From: CAZFLN01 sp964519905 | GTDB taxonomy: Bacteria; Patescibacteriota; Microgenomatia; UBA1400; UBA1396 | Assembly (NCBI GenBank): GCA_964519905.1 | Contig: CAZFLN010000015.1 | Coordinates: 1-19,959 of the forward strand | Direction of reading: 5' to 3' | DNA: 19,959 nucleotides | In this document: piece by piece, positions 14,943-19,959 of the stretch | How positions within the stretch are numbered: the stretch's first letter is position 1 | Layout of the letters: every line of letters begins with the position of its first letter | The notes under the pieces: generated by a model | What the model was told of the DNA's origin: nothing | Seen by the model: the letters and a program-made list of their open reading frames with translations, nothing else | Database searches by the model: none | Translations under genes and position numbers: made by a program

Positions 14943-15494
14943 TTATTTGGATTGATTCTGACGCTCTTCTTTGAGCATTCGAGCCAGCCAGAGGAGGTTC
15001 TCCATAAGTGGTTGGAGGCGACGTTCCCAAGTTGCTCGGTCGGTTGGTTCTCCTTGAGAGTCGACTGCTGACTCAATATCACTGGCGTGGAAATCTCGGT
15101 ACGCTGGGATCATTTTCAGCTTTCTGATGACACCAACGAGTTGTTCAATCATTCGTGCGCCGCCGAATCCACCACTTGATACTCCTACAAAAGCGGCGGG
15201 TTTGTGGGTAAGTTGACCAGTGGTACTGTCCAGGAGAAACTTGAGGCTGGCTGGGTAGCCGTGATTGTATTCTGGAGACACGAACACAACTGCATCTGCT
15301 TGATCAAATAATTCCATGATTTCGGCTGGCGCAGCGTTCCAGCCTTCGGTACTGAGGTCAAGCTGAAAATCTTGCGCAGCGGCAAAAAGGATCTCTGCCC
15401 CACTCTTTTCCTCAAATTCTTGTCGCACAAACTTAGCAACGTGCTGCGACAAGTTTTCTGGTCGCGTGCTCGTGTGGAGGATAAGGATTTTCAT
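14943..15494 (-). CDS. NADPH-dependent FMN reductase-family flavoprotein
   Basis: The 183-residue protein has a flavodoxin-like fold. The N-terminal strand and phosphate loop are KILILHTSTRPENLSQHVAKFV, and the family signature SPEYNHGYPASLKFLLD is exact. The SSGGFGGARMIEQL segment is also typical. Family members reduce FMN, quinones or azo compounds with NAD(P)H in the cytoplasm. The physiological substrate here is unknown. The gene is 24 nt downstream of fpg and shares an operator-like inverted repeat with the downstream Nramp-like gene, suggesting common regulation. The ATG at 15494 follows a -10 box by 6 nt and has no Shine-Dalgarno sequence. Confidence 0.9.
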   Translation of the reverse strand: MKILILHTSTRPENLSQHVAKFVRQEFEEKSGAEILFAAAQDFQLDLSTEGWNAAPAEIMELFDQADAVVFVSPEYNHGYPASLKFLLDSTTGQLTHKPAAFVGVSSGGFGGARMIEQLVGVIRKLKMIPAYRDFHASDIESAVDSQGEPTDRATWERRLQPLMENLLWLARMLKEERQNQSK

Positions 15495-15500
15495 GAGAAC

Positions 15501-15520
15501 AGTGTAGCAGGGGAACCCCT
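15501..15520 (-). promoter_or_regulatory. -10 box and AGGGN4CCCT element of the FMN reductase gene
   Basis: On the minus strand TACACT (15501-15506) lies 6 nt before the ATG. AGGGGTTCCCCT (15509-15520), an inverted repeat, lies 2 nt upstream of it and touches the fpg stop codon. No good -35 is visible; it would fall in the end of fpg. Confidence 0.5.
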
Positions 15521-16403
15521 AGAATTGACATTTCTCACAAAAATGCGTTCCTCGCCCCGAAAGTTTTACTTTTTGCACCAAACTTTCTTTTCCTTGCTCC
15601 GCACAACGCAGGCAAAGGAGACCAGCTCGTCCGTAGACCATTAAAAAGTCAGAGTAATTGCCTCGTTTGCCGTCTGCATCGACGTAGTCATGGACGGTTG
15701 TCCCCCGCTGTTCAATGGCGGTGTGGATAACGTTCACAATGGAGTCGAATAATCTCGTTCGTTCTGTTTCATTGAGGGACTCTACTCGTCGCATCGGCAA
15801 AATTCCGGCCCAGAAACAGGCTTCATCCACGTAAATATTCCCGAGGCCGCTGATGAATCGTTGATCCAGGAGCACTGCCTTGAGCACTCCGCGCTTTTTT
15901 TCAAGGATCTGAAGAAAGTTTGGCAGAGTGAATTCTGGTCGACCTGGTTCAAGACCGTACGTGGCGTGAATTCGGGAGACCTCGTTTGCGTCAGCGATCT
16001 GCAAGAAGCCAAACTGTCGCAAGTCGTTAAAGTACAGGCGGCCACCATCGTCAAAGCCAAAGATCACGTGAGAGTATTTGTTGGGCAAATCGCCATCAAA
16101 GGGTGGCCACGGGTGGCCGCCAACTACTTGCTCGTTTGGATTGTTGGTGTGGCGAAAAATTAATTGTCCGGTCATTTTGAGATGGACCAGGAGTGCATCT
16201 TTTCGGTCGTCGAGCCACAGCGTGAGGAGTTTCCCACGTCGATCGAGTTCAGTAATTGTTTTCCCTTGTAATTGGCTGGAAAATTCTTCTGCGCCACCCC
16301 GTATTATCTTTGGGAGGCGGACATCGATGACTTCGATGGTATGACGCAAAATTTTTGGAGCGAGACTCCGGCGAACGGTCTCAACTTCTGGGAGTTCTGG
16401 CAT
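15519..16403 (-). CDS. mutM: Formamidopyrimidine-DNA glycosylase (Fpg/MutM)
   Basis: This is a bifunctional glycosylase/AP lyase that removes 8-oxoguanine and formamidopyrimidines from oxidised DNA. From the ATG at 16403 the product has 294 residues and begins MPELPEVETVRR, giving the catalytic Pro2 and Glu3 after Met removal. LKMTGQL holds the conserved Lys, and GLGNIYVDEACFWAGILP is the helix-two-turn-helix region. The C-terminal zinc finger is complete (CLRC ... GRGTHFCEKCQ). An in-frame ATG at 16439 would add 12 residues and destroy the N-terminal proline nucleophile, so it is rejected. The -10 box TACAAT ends 6 nt before the start. The gene is divergent from the 92-aa protein gene. Confidence 0.96.
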   Translation of the reverse strand: MPELPEVETVRRSLAPKILRHTIEVIDVRLPKIIRGGAEEFSSQLQGKTITELDRRGKLLTLWLDDRKDALLVHLKMTGQLIFRHTNNPNEQVVGGHPWPPFDGDLPNKYSHVIFGFDDGGRLYFNDLRQFGFLQIADANEVSRIHATYGLEPGRPEFTLPNFLQILEKKRGVLKAVLLDQRFISGLGNIYVDEACFWAGILPMRRVESLNETERTRLFDSIVNVIHTAIEQRGTTVHDYVDADGKRGNYSDFLMVYGRAGLLCLRCAEQGKESLVQKVKLSGRGTHFCEKCQF

Positions 16404-16409
16404 ATGGGT

Positions 16410-16424
16410 ATTGTACGGTATACT
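16410..16424. promoter_or_regulatory. Two overlapping divergent -10 regions (mutM and 92-aa gene)
   Basis: Minus strand: TACAAT (16410-16415), 6 nt before the mutM ATG, with TTGGAA 18 nt upstream (16434-16439). Plus strand: TATACT (16419-16424) serves the gene at 16456, giving a leader of about 25 nt. The two -10 boxes are separated by only 3 bp, so the two transcripts should compete. Confidence 0.55.
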
Positions 16425-16455
16425 GATTGTGGATTCCAATCAGCAAAGGAGCAGT

Positions 16456-16734
16456 ATGTCAGCAGAAACTCTGAGTCGTGTAGAACACCTTGAACAAGAA
16501 ATTTCCCGTTTAGCTCGTGCGTATTACTCGACCGATGATGAACAAGAGCGCAAGCAGATTGCTCAGAAATACAATCAGGTTTATAACGGATTGGTGATTC
16601 GTGGCTGGGATGGTTCGATTGATGTGTCGGCGGAATTGCTGGACGAAGACATGCCTCAGCACTACATGGAAAAGGTTCGTCAAGCCCAGTTGCATGCGAT
16701 TCTATTTTTTCTTAATGATGGAGAGTTGTTTTAG
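16456..16734 (+). CDS. Small conserved-looking protein of unknown function (92 aa)
   Basis: The start at 16456 is set by the Shine-Dalgarno AAAGGAG (16445-16451). An upstream in-frame ATG at 16411 lies in the promoter and is rejected. The protein is acidic and helical: LSRVEHLEQEISRLARAYY looks like a short coiled coil, followed by DDEQERKQIAQKYNQVYNGLVIRGWDGSIDVSAELLDEDMPQHYMEKV and an amphipathic C-terminal helix. No signal peptide or membrane helix is present. I do not recognise the family. It is divergent from mutM and 142 nt upstream of hsp20; the spacer before hsp20 has its own promoter. Confidence 0.7.
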   Translation: MSAETLSRVEHLEQEISRLARAYYSTDDEQERKQIAQKYNQVYNGLVIRGWDGSIDVSAELLDEDMPQHYMEKVRQAQLHAILFFLNDGELF

Positions 16735-16740
16735 TTGGCA

Positions 16741-16787
16741 GTCAAGAAAGAATTCTGCTTGACAGAGCGTTTCTTCCGCGGTAAATT
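16741..16787 (+). promoter_or_regulatory. hsp20 promoter with inverted repeat over the -35
   Basis: TTGACA (16759-16764), a 17-nt spacer and TAAATT (16782-16787). The inverted repeat GTCAAG-N11-CTTGAC (16741-16763) covers the -35 and could be an operator; it does not match CIRCE or HAIR elements known from other heat-shock genes. Confidence 0.6.
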
Positions 16788-16800
16788 AGCAATAAAGAAG

Positions 16801-16873
16801 ACTGATTGCCAGAAATGCCCGAAGGTGTTTTTGCCCTATCAGTCCGAATAAAACACGAATAAAAAAGGAGGCA
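16801..16873 (+). promoter_or_regulatory. Structured hsp20 leader with strong Shine-Dalgarno
   Basis: The predicted leader is about 80 nt. ACTGAT (16801-16806) can pair with ATCAGT (16838-16843), and GTGTTTT (16825-16831) with AAAACAC (16850-16856); the two pairings cannot form together as a simple nested structure. The ribosome site AAGGAGG follows, and UUGCC in the leader is complementary to GGCAA beside it. A thermosensor is possible but unproven. Confidence 0.35.
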
Positions 16874-16876
16874 AGT

Positions 16877-17299
16877 ATGGCACTTGTGCCCTACCGACCA
16901 CGACTTTCACAAATTTTGCAGGACTGGCCAGATGTCTGGGATGATCAGCCATTCTCGTTGGCCAGCAGTTCTGTTTCTCGAGGGCTCGAGATGTTTGAGA
17001 CCGAGAAGGAAGTGGTTGTCCGCGTCAACGTTGCTGGCGTGGCCGAAGATGATATTGAAGTCACTTTCGAAAAAGGTGTGCTGTATATCACCGCCAGTGC
17101 GGCTCAAGAAGAAAAGGATGACTCCAAGACGTACTACAGCAAATCCAACTGGGAGTACTCGTACAAGGTTGCTGTTCCGGGTGATATAAACCACGATGTG
17201 GAACCGGGTGCACAGTTGCGCGACGGAGTCTTGACAATTAACTTCCAAAAAGCAGCTAAGGCGCAGCCTCGGAGGCTGAAGGTGAGTCGAGAGGAATAG
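16877..17299 (+). CDS. Small heat-shock protein, Hsp20/alpha-crystallin family
   Basis: This is an ATP-independent holdase chaperone that binds unfolding proteins. The 140-residue product has an N-terminal arm (residues 1-35, hydrophobic and Trp-rich), an alpha-crystallin domain from about 36 (LEMFETEKEVVVRVNVAGVAEDDIEVTFEKGVLYITA), and the terminal strand motif GVLTINFQKA. The C-terminal extension ends in PRRLKVSREE, with LKV as the likely I-x-I/V-type anchor. Translation starts after a strong AAGGAGG site. A good promoter and a long leader precede it. It is followed by a strong stem-loop and converges on trpS. Confidence 0.95.
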   Translation: MALVPYRPRLSQILQDWPDVWDDQPFSLASSSVSRGLEMFETEKEVVVRVNVAGVAEDDIEVTFEKGVLYITASAAQEEKDDSKTYYSKSNWEYSYKVAVPGDINHDVEPGAQLRDGVLTINFQKAAKAQPRRLKVSREE

Positions 17300-17320
17300 A
17301 AACGGAGTTTTTAGAGATGT

Positions 17321-17356
17321 GCGGGGGGTGTGATAAAAAATATCACACCCCCCCGC
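17321..17356. terminator. Strong GC-rich stem-loop between convergent hsp20 and trpS
   Basis: GCGGGGGGTGTGATA (17321-17335) pairs with the 16-nt arm at 17341-17356 around an A5 loop; the second arm has seven Cs against six Gs, giving a one-base bulge. U-tracts on either side are weak. Its position between two convergent genes suggests bidirectional termination or 3'-end protection. Confidence 0.7.
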
Positions 17357-17387
17357 TGTTATAACTCAGAATGTAAGAGCTTAGAGC

Positions 17388-18413
17388 TTACGCCAACCCA
17401 ATTGCCTGTTTCACTTCTCGCAAAGTTTCGTTCGCGAGAGCGGTGGCTCGTTCTCGTCCGGTAGTGATCACGTTGTCTACAAACGCGGTGTCTTGAGACA
17501 GTGCGCGACGCTTTTCTTGGAGTGGTTCCAGTTCTGCAAAAATCGCCTCGGCAACCGTGTCTTTCAGTTCAACGTAGCGTAATGAGCCGTCTGCAAATGC
17601 TGACTGGAAGCGAGCGACTTCTTGTGGGGCCAGGAGTTCCAAGAAAGAAAAGAGCGCTTGTACGCCGCTGCCCATCTCTCCACCAACTTGGCTGGAGGTT
17701 GGGACCGCGCGGACCTTTTTGCGAATTTCGTCGAGTGAGTCCATCAGAAGAATGTAGCTACCCTCGACTGATTTGCTCATTTTCCCTTGTCCAGTGAGTG
17801 ATGGCACGTACCCACCAGGAGTGGCGAAACGTTGTGGCTCTGGGAATGCGGTGCCGTAGAGCGTATTGAATTTTCTGGCAATTTCGCGGGCGATTTCAAG
17901 ATGTGGCTCTTGGTCAATACCCACCGGCACCGCATCTGCCTGATACAACAGAATATCCGAAGCCATCAGAATTGGATAATTCAGCAGTGCCATGGTGGCG
18001 CTGTCGGGGTGCTGTTTGACTTTTTCTTTAAAGGTCGGCAAGTGCTGCATGCGGGCGATCGTGACGACGCTGGAAAAATAAAATGCCAGTTCGAAGTGTC
18101 CAGAAACGTCGGCTTGCTGGAACAGAATAGATTTTTCTGGGTCCAGCCCGGCGGCTAAGTAGTCGACAATGACCTCTCGGCGATGCACGCGGAGTTCTTC
18201 GGGATTAAATGGCGTGGTGACGGCGTGGGCGTCGGCCACCATGTAGAGCGTTTCATAGTCTGGATTGTCTTGCAGCGTAAGCATGCCCTTTACAGCTCCG
18301 AGATAGTTGCCTAAGTGGAGTCGCCCCGTGGCCCGAATCCCAGAAAGCACTCGGTGCTTAGAGTTTGGTGAATCAGTCGCTGGCTTCGAGGTGTTGTGTG
18401 TTGATTGGTTCAT
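17388..18413 (-). CDS. trpS: Tryptophanyl-tRNA synthetase
   Basis: This class Ic synthetase charges tRNA-Trp. From the ATG at 18413 the product has 341 residues, the usual length. The HIGH-type signature is HLGN (33-36 in TGRLHLGNYLGA); KMSKS is at 211-215 (TGQGKMSKSVEG); VGIDQEPHLEIAREIARKFN is the conserved tRNA/Trp-site region. The start is chosen by an AAAGGA Shine-Dalgarno (18418-18423) and by homology; the frame is open further upstream, but that part covers the preceding terminator. The first 18 residues are a polar extension. No T-box is visible upstream. Confidence 0.95.
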   Translation of the reverse strand: MNQSTHNTSKPATDSPNSKHRVLSGIRATGRLHLGNYLGAVKGMLTLQDNPDYETLYMVADAHAVTTPFNPEELRVHRREVIVDYLAAGLDPEKSILFQQADVSGHFELAFYFSSVVTIARMQHLPTFKEKVKQHPDSATMALLNYPILMASDILLYQADAVPVGIDQEPHLEIAREIARKFNTLYGTAFPEPQRFATPGGYVPSLTGQGKMSKSVEGSYILLMDSLDEIRKKVRAVPTSSQVGGEMGSGVQALFSFLELLAPQEVARFQSAFADGSLRYVELKDTVAEAIFAELEPLQEKRRALSQDTAFVDNVITTGRERATALANETLREVKQAIGLA

Positions 18414-18488
18414 GAGTTCCTTTAGTGTGTTGTTTGTATGGTACACCGTGTGTGATGTTTCTTTTTTGGTTGAATGAGTGATTTGGCG

Positions 18489-18512
18489 AAAAAAAACCGC
18501 CCAGTGGCGGTT
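18489..18512 (-). terminator. Intrinsic terminator between the serine hydrolase gene and trpS
   Basis: On the minus strand AACCGCC, a 4-nt loop and GGCGGTT form a 7-bp stem (18495-18512), followed by eight Ts (18489-18496). It most likely ends the hydrolase transcript; it lies 75 nt upstream of trpS. Confidence 0.85.
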
Positions 18513-18603
18513 GATTGTCTTGCACGAGCAATTACCGCCATGTAAAAATGCCGGTCCACCAAGTGTGCTGTTGGTTCTGTCGTGTGAACATGTCGGTAGT
18601 ATA

Positions 18604-19800
18604 TCAGGCGAACAGCTCTGTGCCAAAGGCCTGTCGTGCTTTGGTGAGGCTGCTGCGGTCGGCGGGGCGCGCGGGATAGGTGGTGTTGCTGAGCAGGACG
18701 CCAGCGCGCCCCGCTTCCAGATTCACCACCAGACTGCAGCCAGTAAAACCAGTTTTCCCAAAAGTGCCAGTTGGCGCCGCACCCATCCAGTCAGCGTTGA
18801 GTTCCCACCCAAGACTTCCGGAATGAGGAGGCGAGAAAATGTTTTGGCCGAAGGTCCGCACCGTTTCTGCACTGAGCGCCAGCGGTGTTTGTTCCCCTCT
18901 TACGGTCTGGATCAGTGCCTCACAGAGGGTCAGGAGATCTGGGACGGTACTGAACAGACCAGCCGATCCGGCTACAAATTTTTCTCGGAGAATCCACGCA
19001 CTTTCGTCGTGCACTTCTCCTTGGATTTTTTTTCTGCGCCATGGACAGACTTCACTGGGGACAATTTCAATTGTTGGAAACTCGTTCAAAAGTTGTTCGG
19101 GAAAAAAGGAGGTGTGCTTCATTTGCAGTGGTTGCCAAAGAAGTGAGTTGGCCAAGCTGGCGAGTGGCGTATTGGTAGCTCGTTCGATAGCTTGGCCGAG
19201 CAAAATACTCGTGGTGTTTACGTACTGTGGCTGCATTGTGGTGGTTTTCCCGAATGGTGCGTGCAAAATGTGCTCCCACAGTTCGGGGGCAGAAAGATGT
19301 TTGAGTTCTGAGAGCGTGAGCGCGAACGGCGCATTGAGGAAGCCATTGCGCGTGGTGAGGCACCGCCCAAGGCGCCCAAGCGCAAAAACCCGACCCAGAC
19401 CCGCAACTTCACAGCAGCGACGCCAGGTGCTCTGGTGCTGTGTCCGACGCGCGAGCTCGCACAGCAGGTCGCCCGGCGCCCCAGCGGGCAGATCGTCGCC
19501 TANNNNNNNNNNGGCCAGGAGATCAAACACAGTGAGCCGTTTGCGCTCCCCTCCCCTATATTCTGGGAGCCAAGTTATAAGCAGATCGCTAAGATTCCAA
19601 ACACCTTGCTGCGCGAGCATATGTGCCAGCAGGCCAGTACAGACGCTTTTGGTAAGTGAAGCAGTGTCGAAGACCAAGTTTTCTGGCTCTGTAGGTTTGT
19701 TCTCTTGGCTATGATGAACCCAGAATTGTTTTTTCCCAGTATCATTAATCCACCCGGCCGTGACAGTAGGAGCGATGTTTTCTAGAGTACTTGTGGTCAT
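18604..19800 (-). CDS. Beta-lactamase-fold serine hydrolase, interrupted by gap and chimeric sequence
   Basis: This is a member of the class C beta-lactamase/D-Ala-D-Ala peptidase superfamily. The nucleophile motif SLTK (Ser48, Lys51 in FDTASLTKSV) is present, and LLITWLPEY ... RLTVFDLLA precedes the scaffold gap. After the damaged part come QPQYVNTTSILLGQAIERATNTP (a Tyr-x-Asn motif) and FGKTGFTGCSLVVN, which corresponds to the His/Lys-Thr-Gly strand. No signal peptide is seen. About 57 residues between LLA and NAPFALTLSELK do not fit the family; this part (19331-19502) encodes a helicase motif on the other strand and is probably foreign. The expected family sequence at the join is a LLxHTSGL motif. 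As drawn, the protein has 398 residues; the real one is probably near 345. A -10 box lies 5 nt before the ATG. Confidence 0.75.
   Translation of the reverse strand: MTTSTLENIAPTVTAGWINDTGKKQFWVHHSQENKPTEPENLVFDTASLTKSVCTGLLAHMLAQQGVWNLSDLLITWLPEYRGGERKRLTVFDLLAXXXXGDDLPAGAPGDLLCELARRTQHQSTWRRCCEVAGLGRVFALGRLGRCLTTRNGFLNAPFALTLSELKHLSAPELWEHILHAPFGKTTTMQPQYVNTTSILLGQAIERATNTPLASLANSLLWQPLQMKHTSFFPEQLLNEFPTIEIVPSEVCPWRRKKIQGEVHDESAWILREKFVAGSAGLFSTVPDLLTLCEALIQTVRGEQTPLALSAETVRTFGQNIFSPPHSGSLGWELNADWMGAAPTGTFGKTGFTGCSLVVNLEAGRAGVLLSNTTYPARPADRSSLTKARQAFGTELFA
19331..19502 (+). other. Foreign DEAD-box helicase fragment joined at a scaffold gap (assembly chimera)
   Basis: On the plus strand one open frame encodes RRIEEAIARGEAPP, a basic linker, and then ALVLCPTRELAQQV (19429-19470), an exact DEAD-box motif Ia context. 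The stretch is much more GC-rich than the host gene, runs antisense to the serine hydrolase and stops at the N gap. The insertion and lineage-specific linker resemble proteobacterial RhlE-like helicases (inference). The left boundary is approximate. Confidence 0.75.
19503..19512. other. 10-N scaffold gap inside the serine hydrolase gene
   Basis: The true length is unknown. The right flank continues the hydrolase (LTVFDLLA read on the minus strand); the left flank is the helicase-like chimera. Confidence 0.9.
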
Positions 19801-19959
19801 AGCGTATTGTACGAAATTTCTCTCTCCTTTTGGGATGCGATGGATTTCATCAAAATTTCATCTTCGTATGTAATTATATAGGCCGTGTTTTCTTCACGCC
19901 TAGGTAAAGCATCTGGTCCGTGGAGGAAACCAGATCGTGAACAGGTGAAGAGCATACGT
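19797..19959 (-). CDS. Possible 3' end of an upstream gene entering from the window edge
   Basis: A minus-strand frame is open from the right edge to a TGA that overlaps the hydrolase ATG (ATGA, 19797-19800), a common operon junction. It ends in ALPRREENTAYIITYEDE followed by 20 mostly polar residues. The sequence is too short to recognise, and a -10 box for the hydrolase would lie inside it, which argues against or reduces the meaning of this frame. Confidence 0.3.
   Translation of the reverse strand, partial: RMLFTCSRSGFLHGPDALPRREENTAYIITYEDEILMKSIASQKEREISYNTL
19806..19811 (-). promoter_or_regulatory. Leaderless -10 box of the serine hydrolase gene
   Basis: TACAAT on the minus strand ends 5 nt before the ATG at 19800. 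No convincing -35 is present. The box is identical to the one before mutM and the antitoxin. Confidence 0.45.

Noticed and set aside
18414..18626. Longer start for trpS (412 residues)
   Set aside because: It would run through the intrinsic terminator; the Shine-Dalgarno and homology place the start at 18413.
18478..19146. 222-codon plus-strand frame
   Set aside because: It is antisense to the serine hydrolase and covers its terminator; the only meaningful plus-strand coding signal in this gene is the short helicase fragment.
1..19959. CRISPR arrays, rRNA and tRNA genes
   Set aside because: No regularly spaced direct repeats, no rRNA-like blocks and no cloverleaf with a TTCRA arm were found by eye on either strand.

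Overview
The window (about 20 kb, two 10-N scaffold gaps) looks like a metagenome-assembled piece of a small-genome bacterium using the standard code (TGA acts as stop, for example for epmA and the TrpR-like gene). A Patescibacteria/CPR-type organism is my inference. It rests on a membrane-anchored CAP-domain protein with a VLG motif after its membrane helix, a very large Ig/fibronectin-type surface protein, a TrpR-like (YerC-type) regulator, short intergenic spaces and few Shine-Dalgarno sequences. It is not proven by a marker gene.

Layout, left to right. (1) 1-4829, minus strand: a truncated CAP (SCP/YkwD) envelope protein lies downstream of a 1430-residue secreted surface protein (beta-helix, fibronectin-like and Ig-like repeats, C-terminal membrane anchor). 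The surface gene's promoter carries two near-identical palindromes. (2) 4974-6046: a TrpR-like regulator, then an AT-rich, two-gene PIN-toxin/putative-antitoxin module. (3) 6109-9920, plus strand: metG, tatD and a processive family 2 glycosyltransferase. (4) 10027-12384, minus strand: superoxide dismutase, epmA and efp. EpmA is the lysyl ligase that modifies EF-P, and the EF-P here keeps Lys34. A perfect 27-bp inverted repeat fills the epmA-efp spacer. (5) 12498-13421: a putative nucleotidyltransferase-fold protein of unknown role. (6) 13418-16403, minus strand: an Nramp-related membrane protein without the canonical metal motif, an NADPH-dependent FMN reductase-type flavoprotein, and formamidopyrimidine-DNA glycosylase. 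The first two share an AGGGN4CCCT element just upstream of the -10 box. (7) 16456-17299, plus strand: a 92-residue unknown protein and Hsp20. (8) 17388-19959, minus strand: trpS, a beta-lactamase-fold serine hydrolase broken by an assembly chimera, and the edge of another possible ORF.

The main observation at window scale is promoter grammar. Ten genes have a -10-like hexamer (TANNNT) close to the start codon, and six of them have it exactly 6 nt before the ATG. This puts the predicted transcription start on or within a few bases of the start codon, i.e. leaderless or near-leaderless mRNAs. A second class (hsp20, trpS, the 92-aa protein, sodA) has a real leader and a Shine-Dalgarno sequence. 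Gene content is mostly housekeeping plus envelope and stress functions (SOD, Fpg, FMN reductase, Hsp20). The sequence around 19331-19502 encodes, on the opposite strand, a DEAD-box helicase motif and is probably foreign sequence joined at the scaffold gap.
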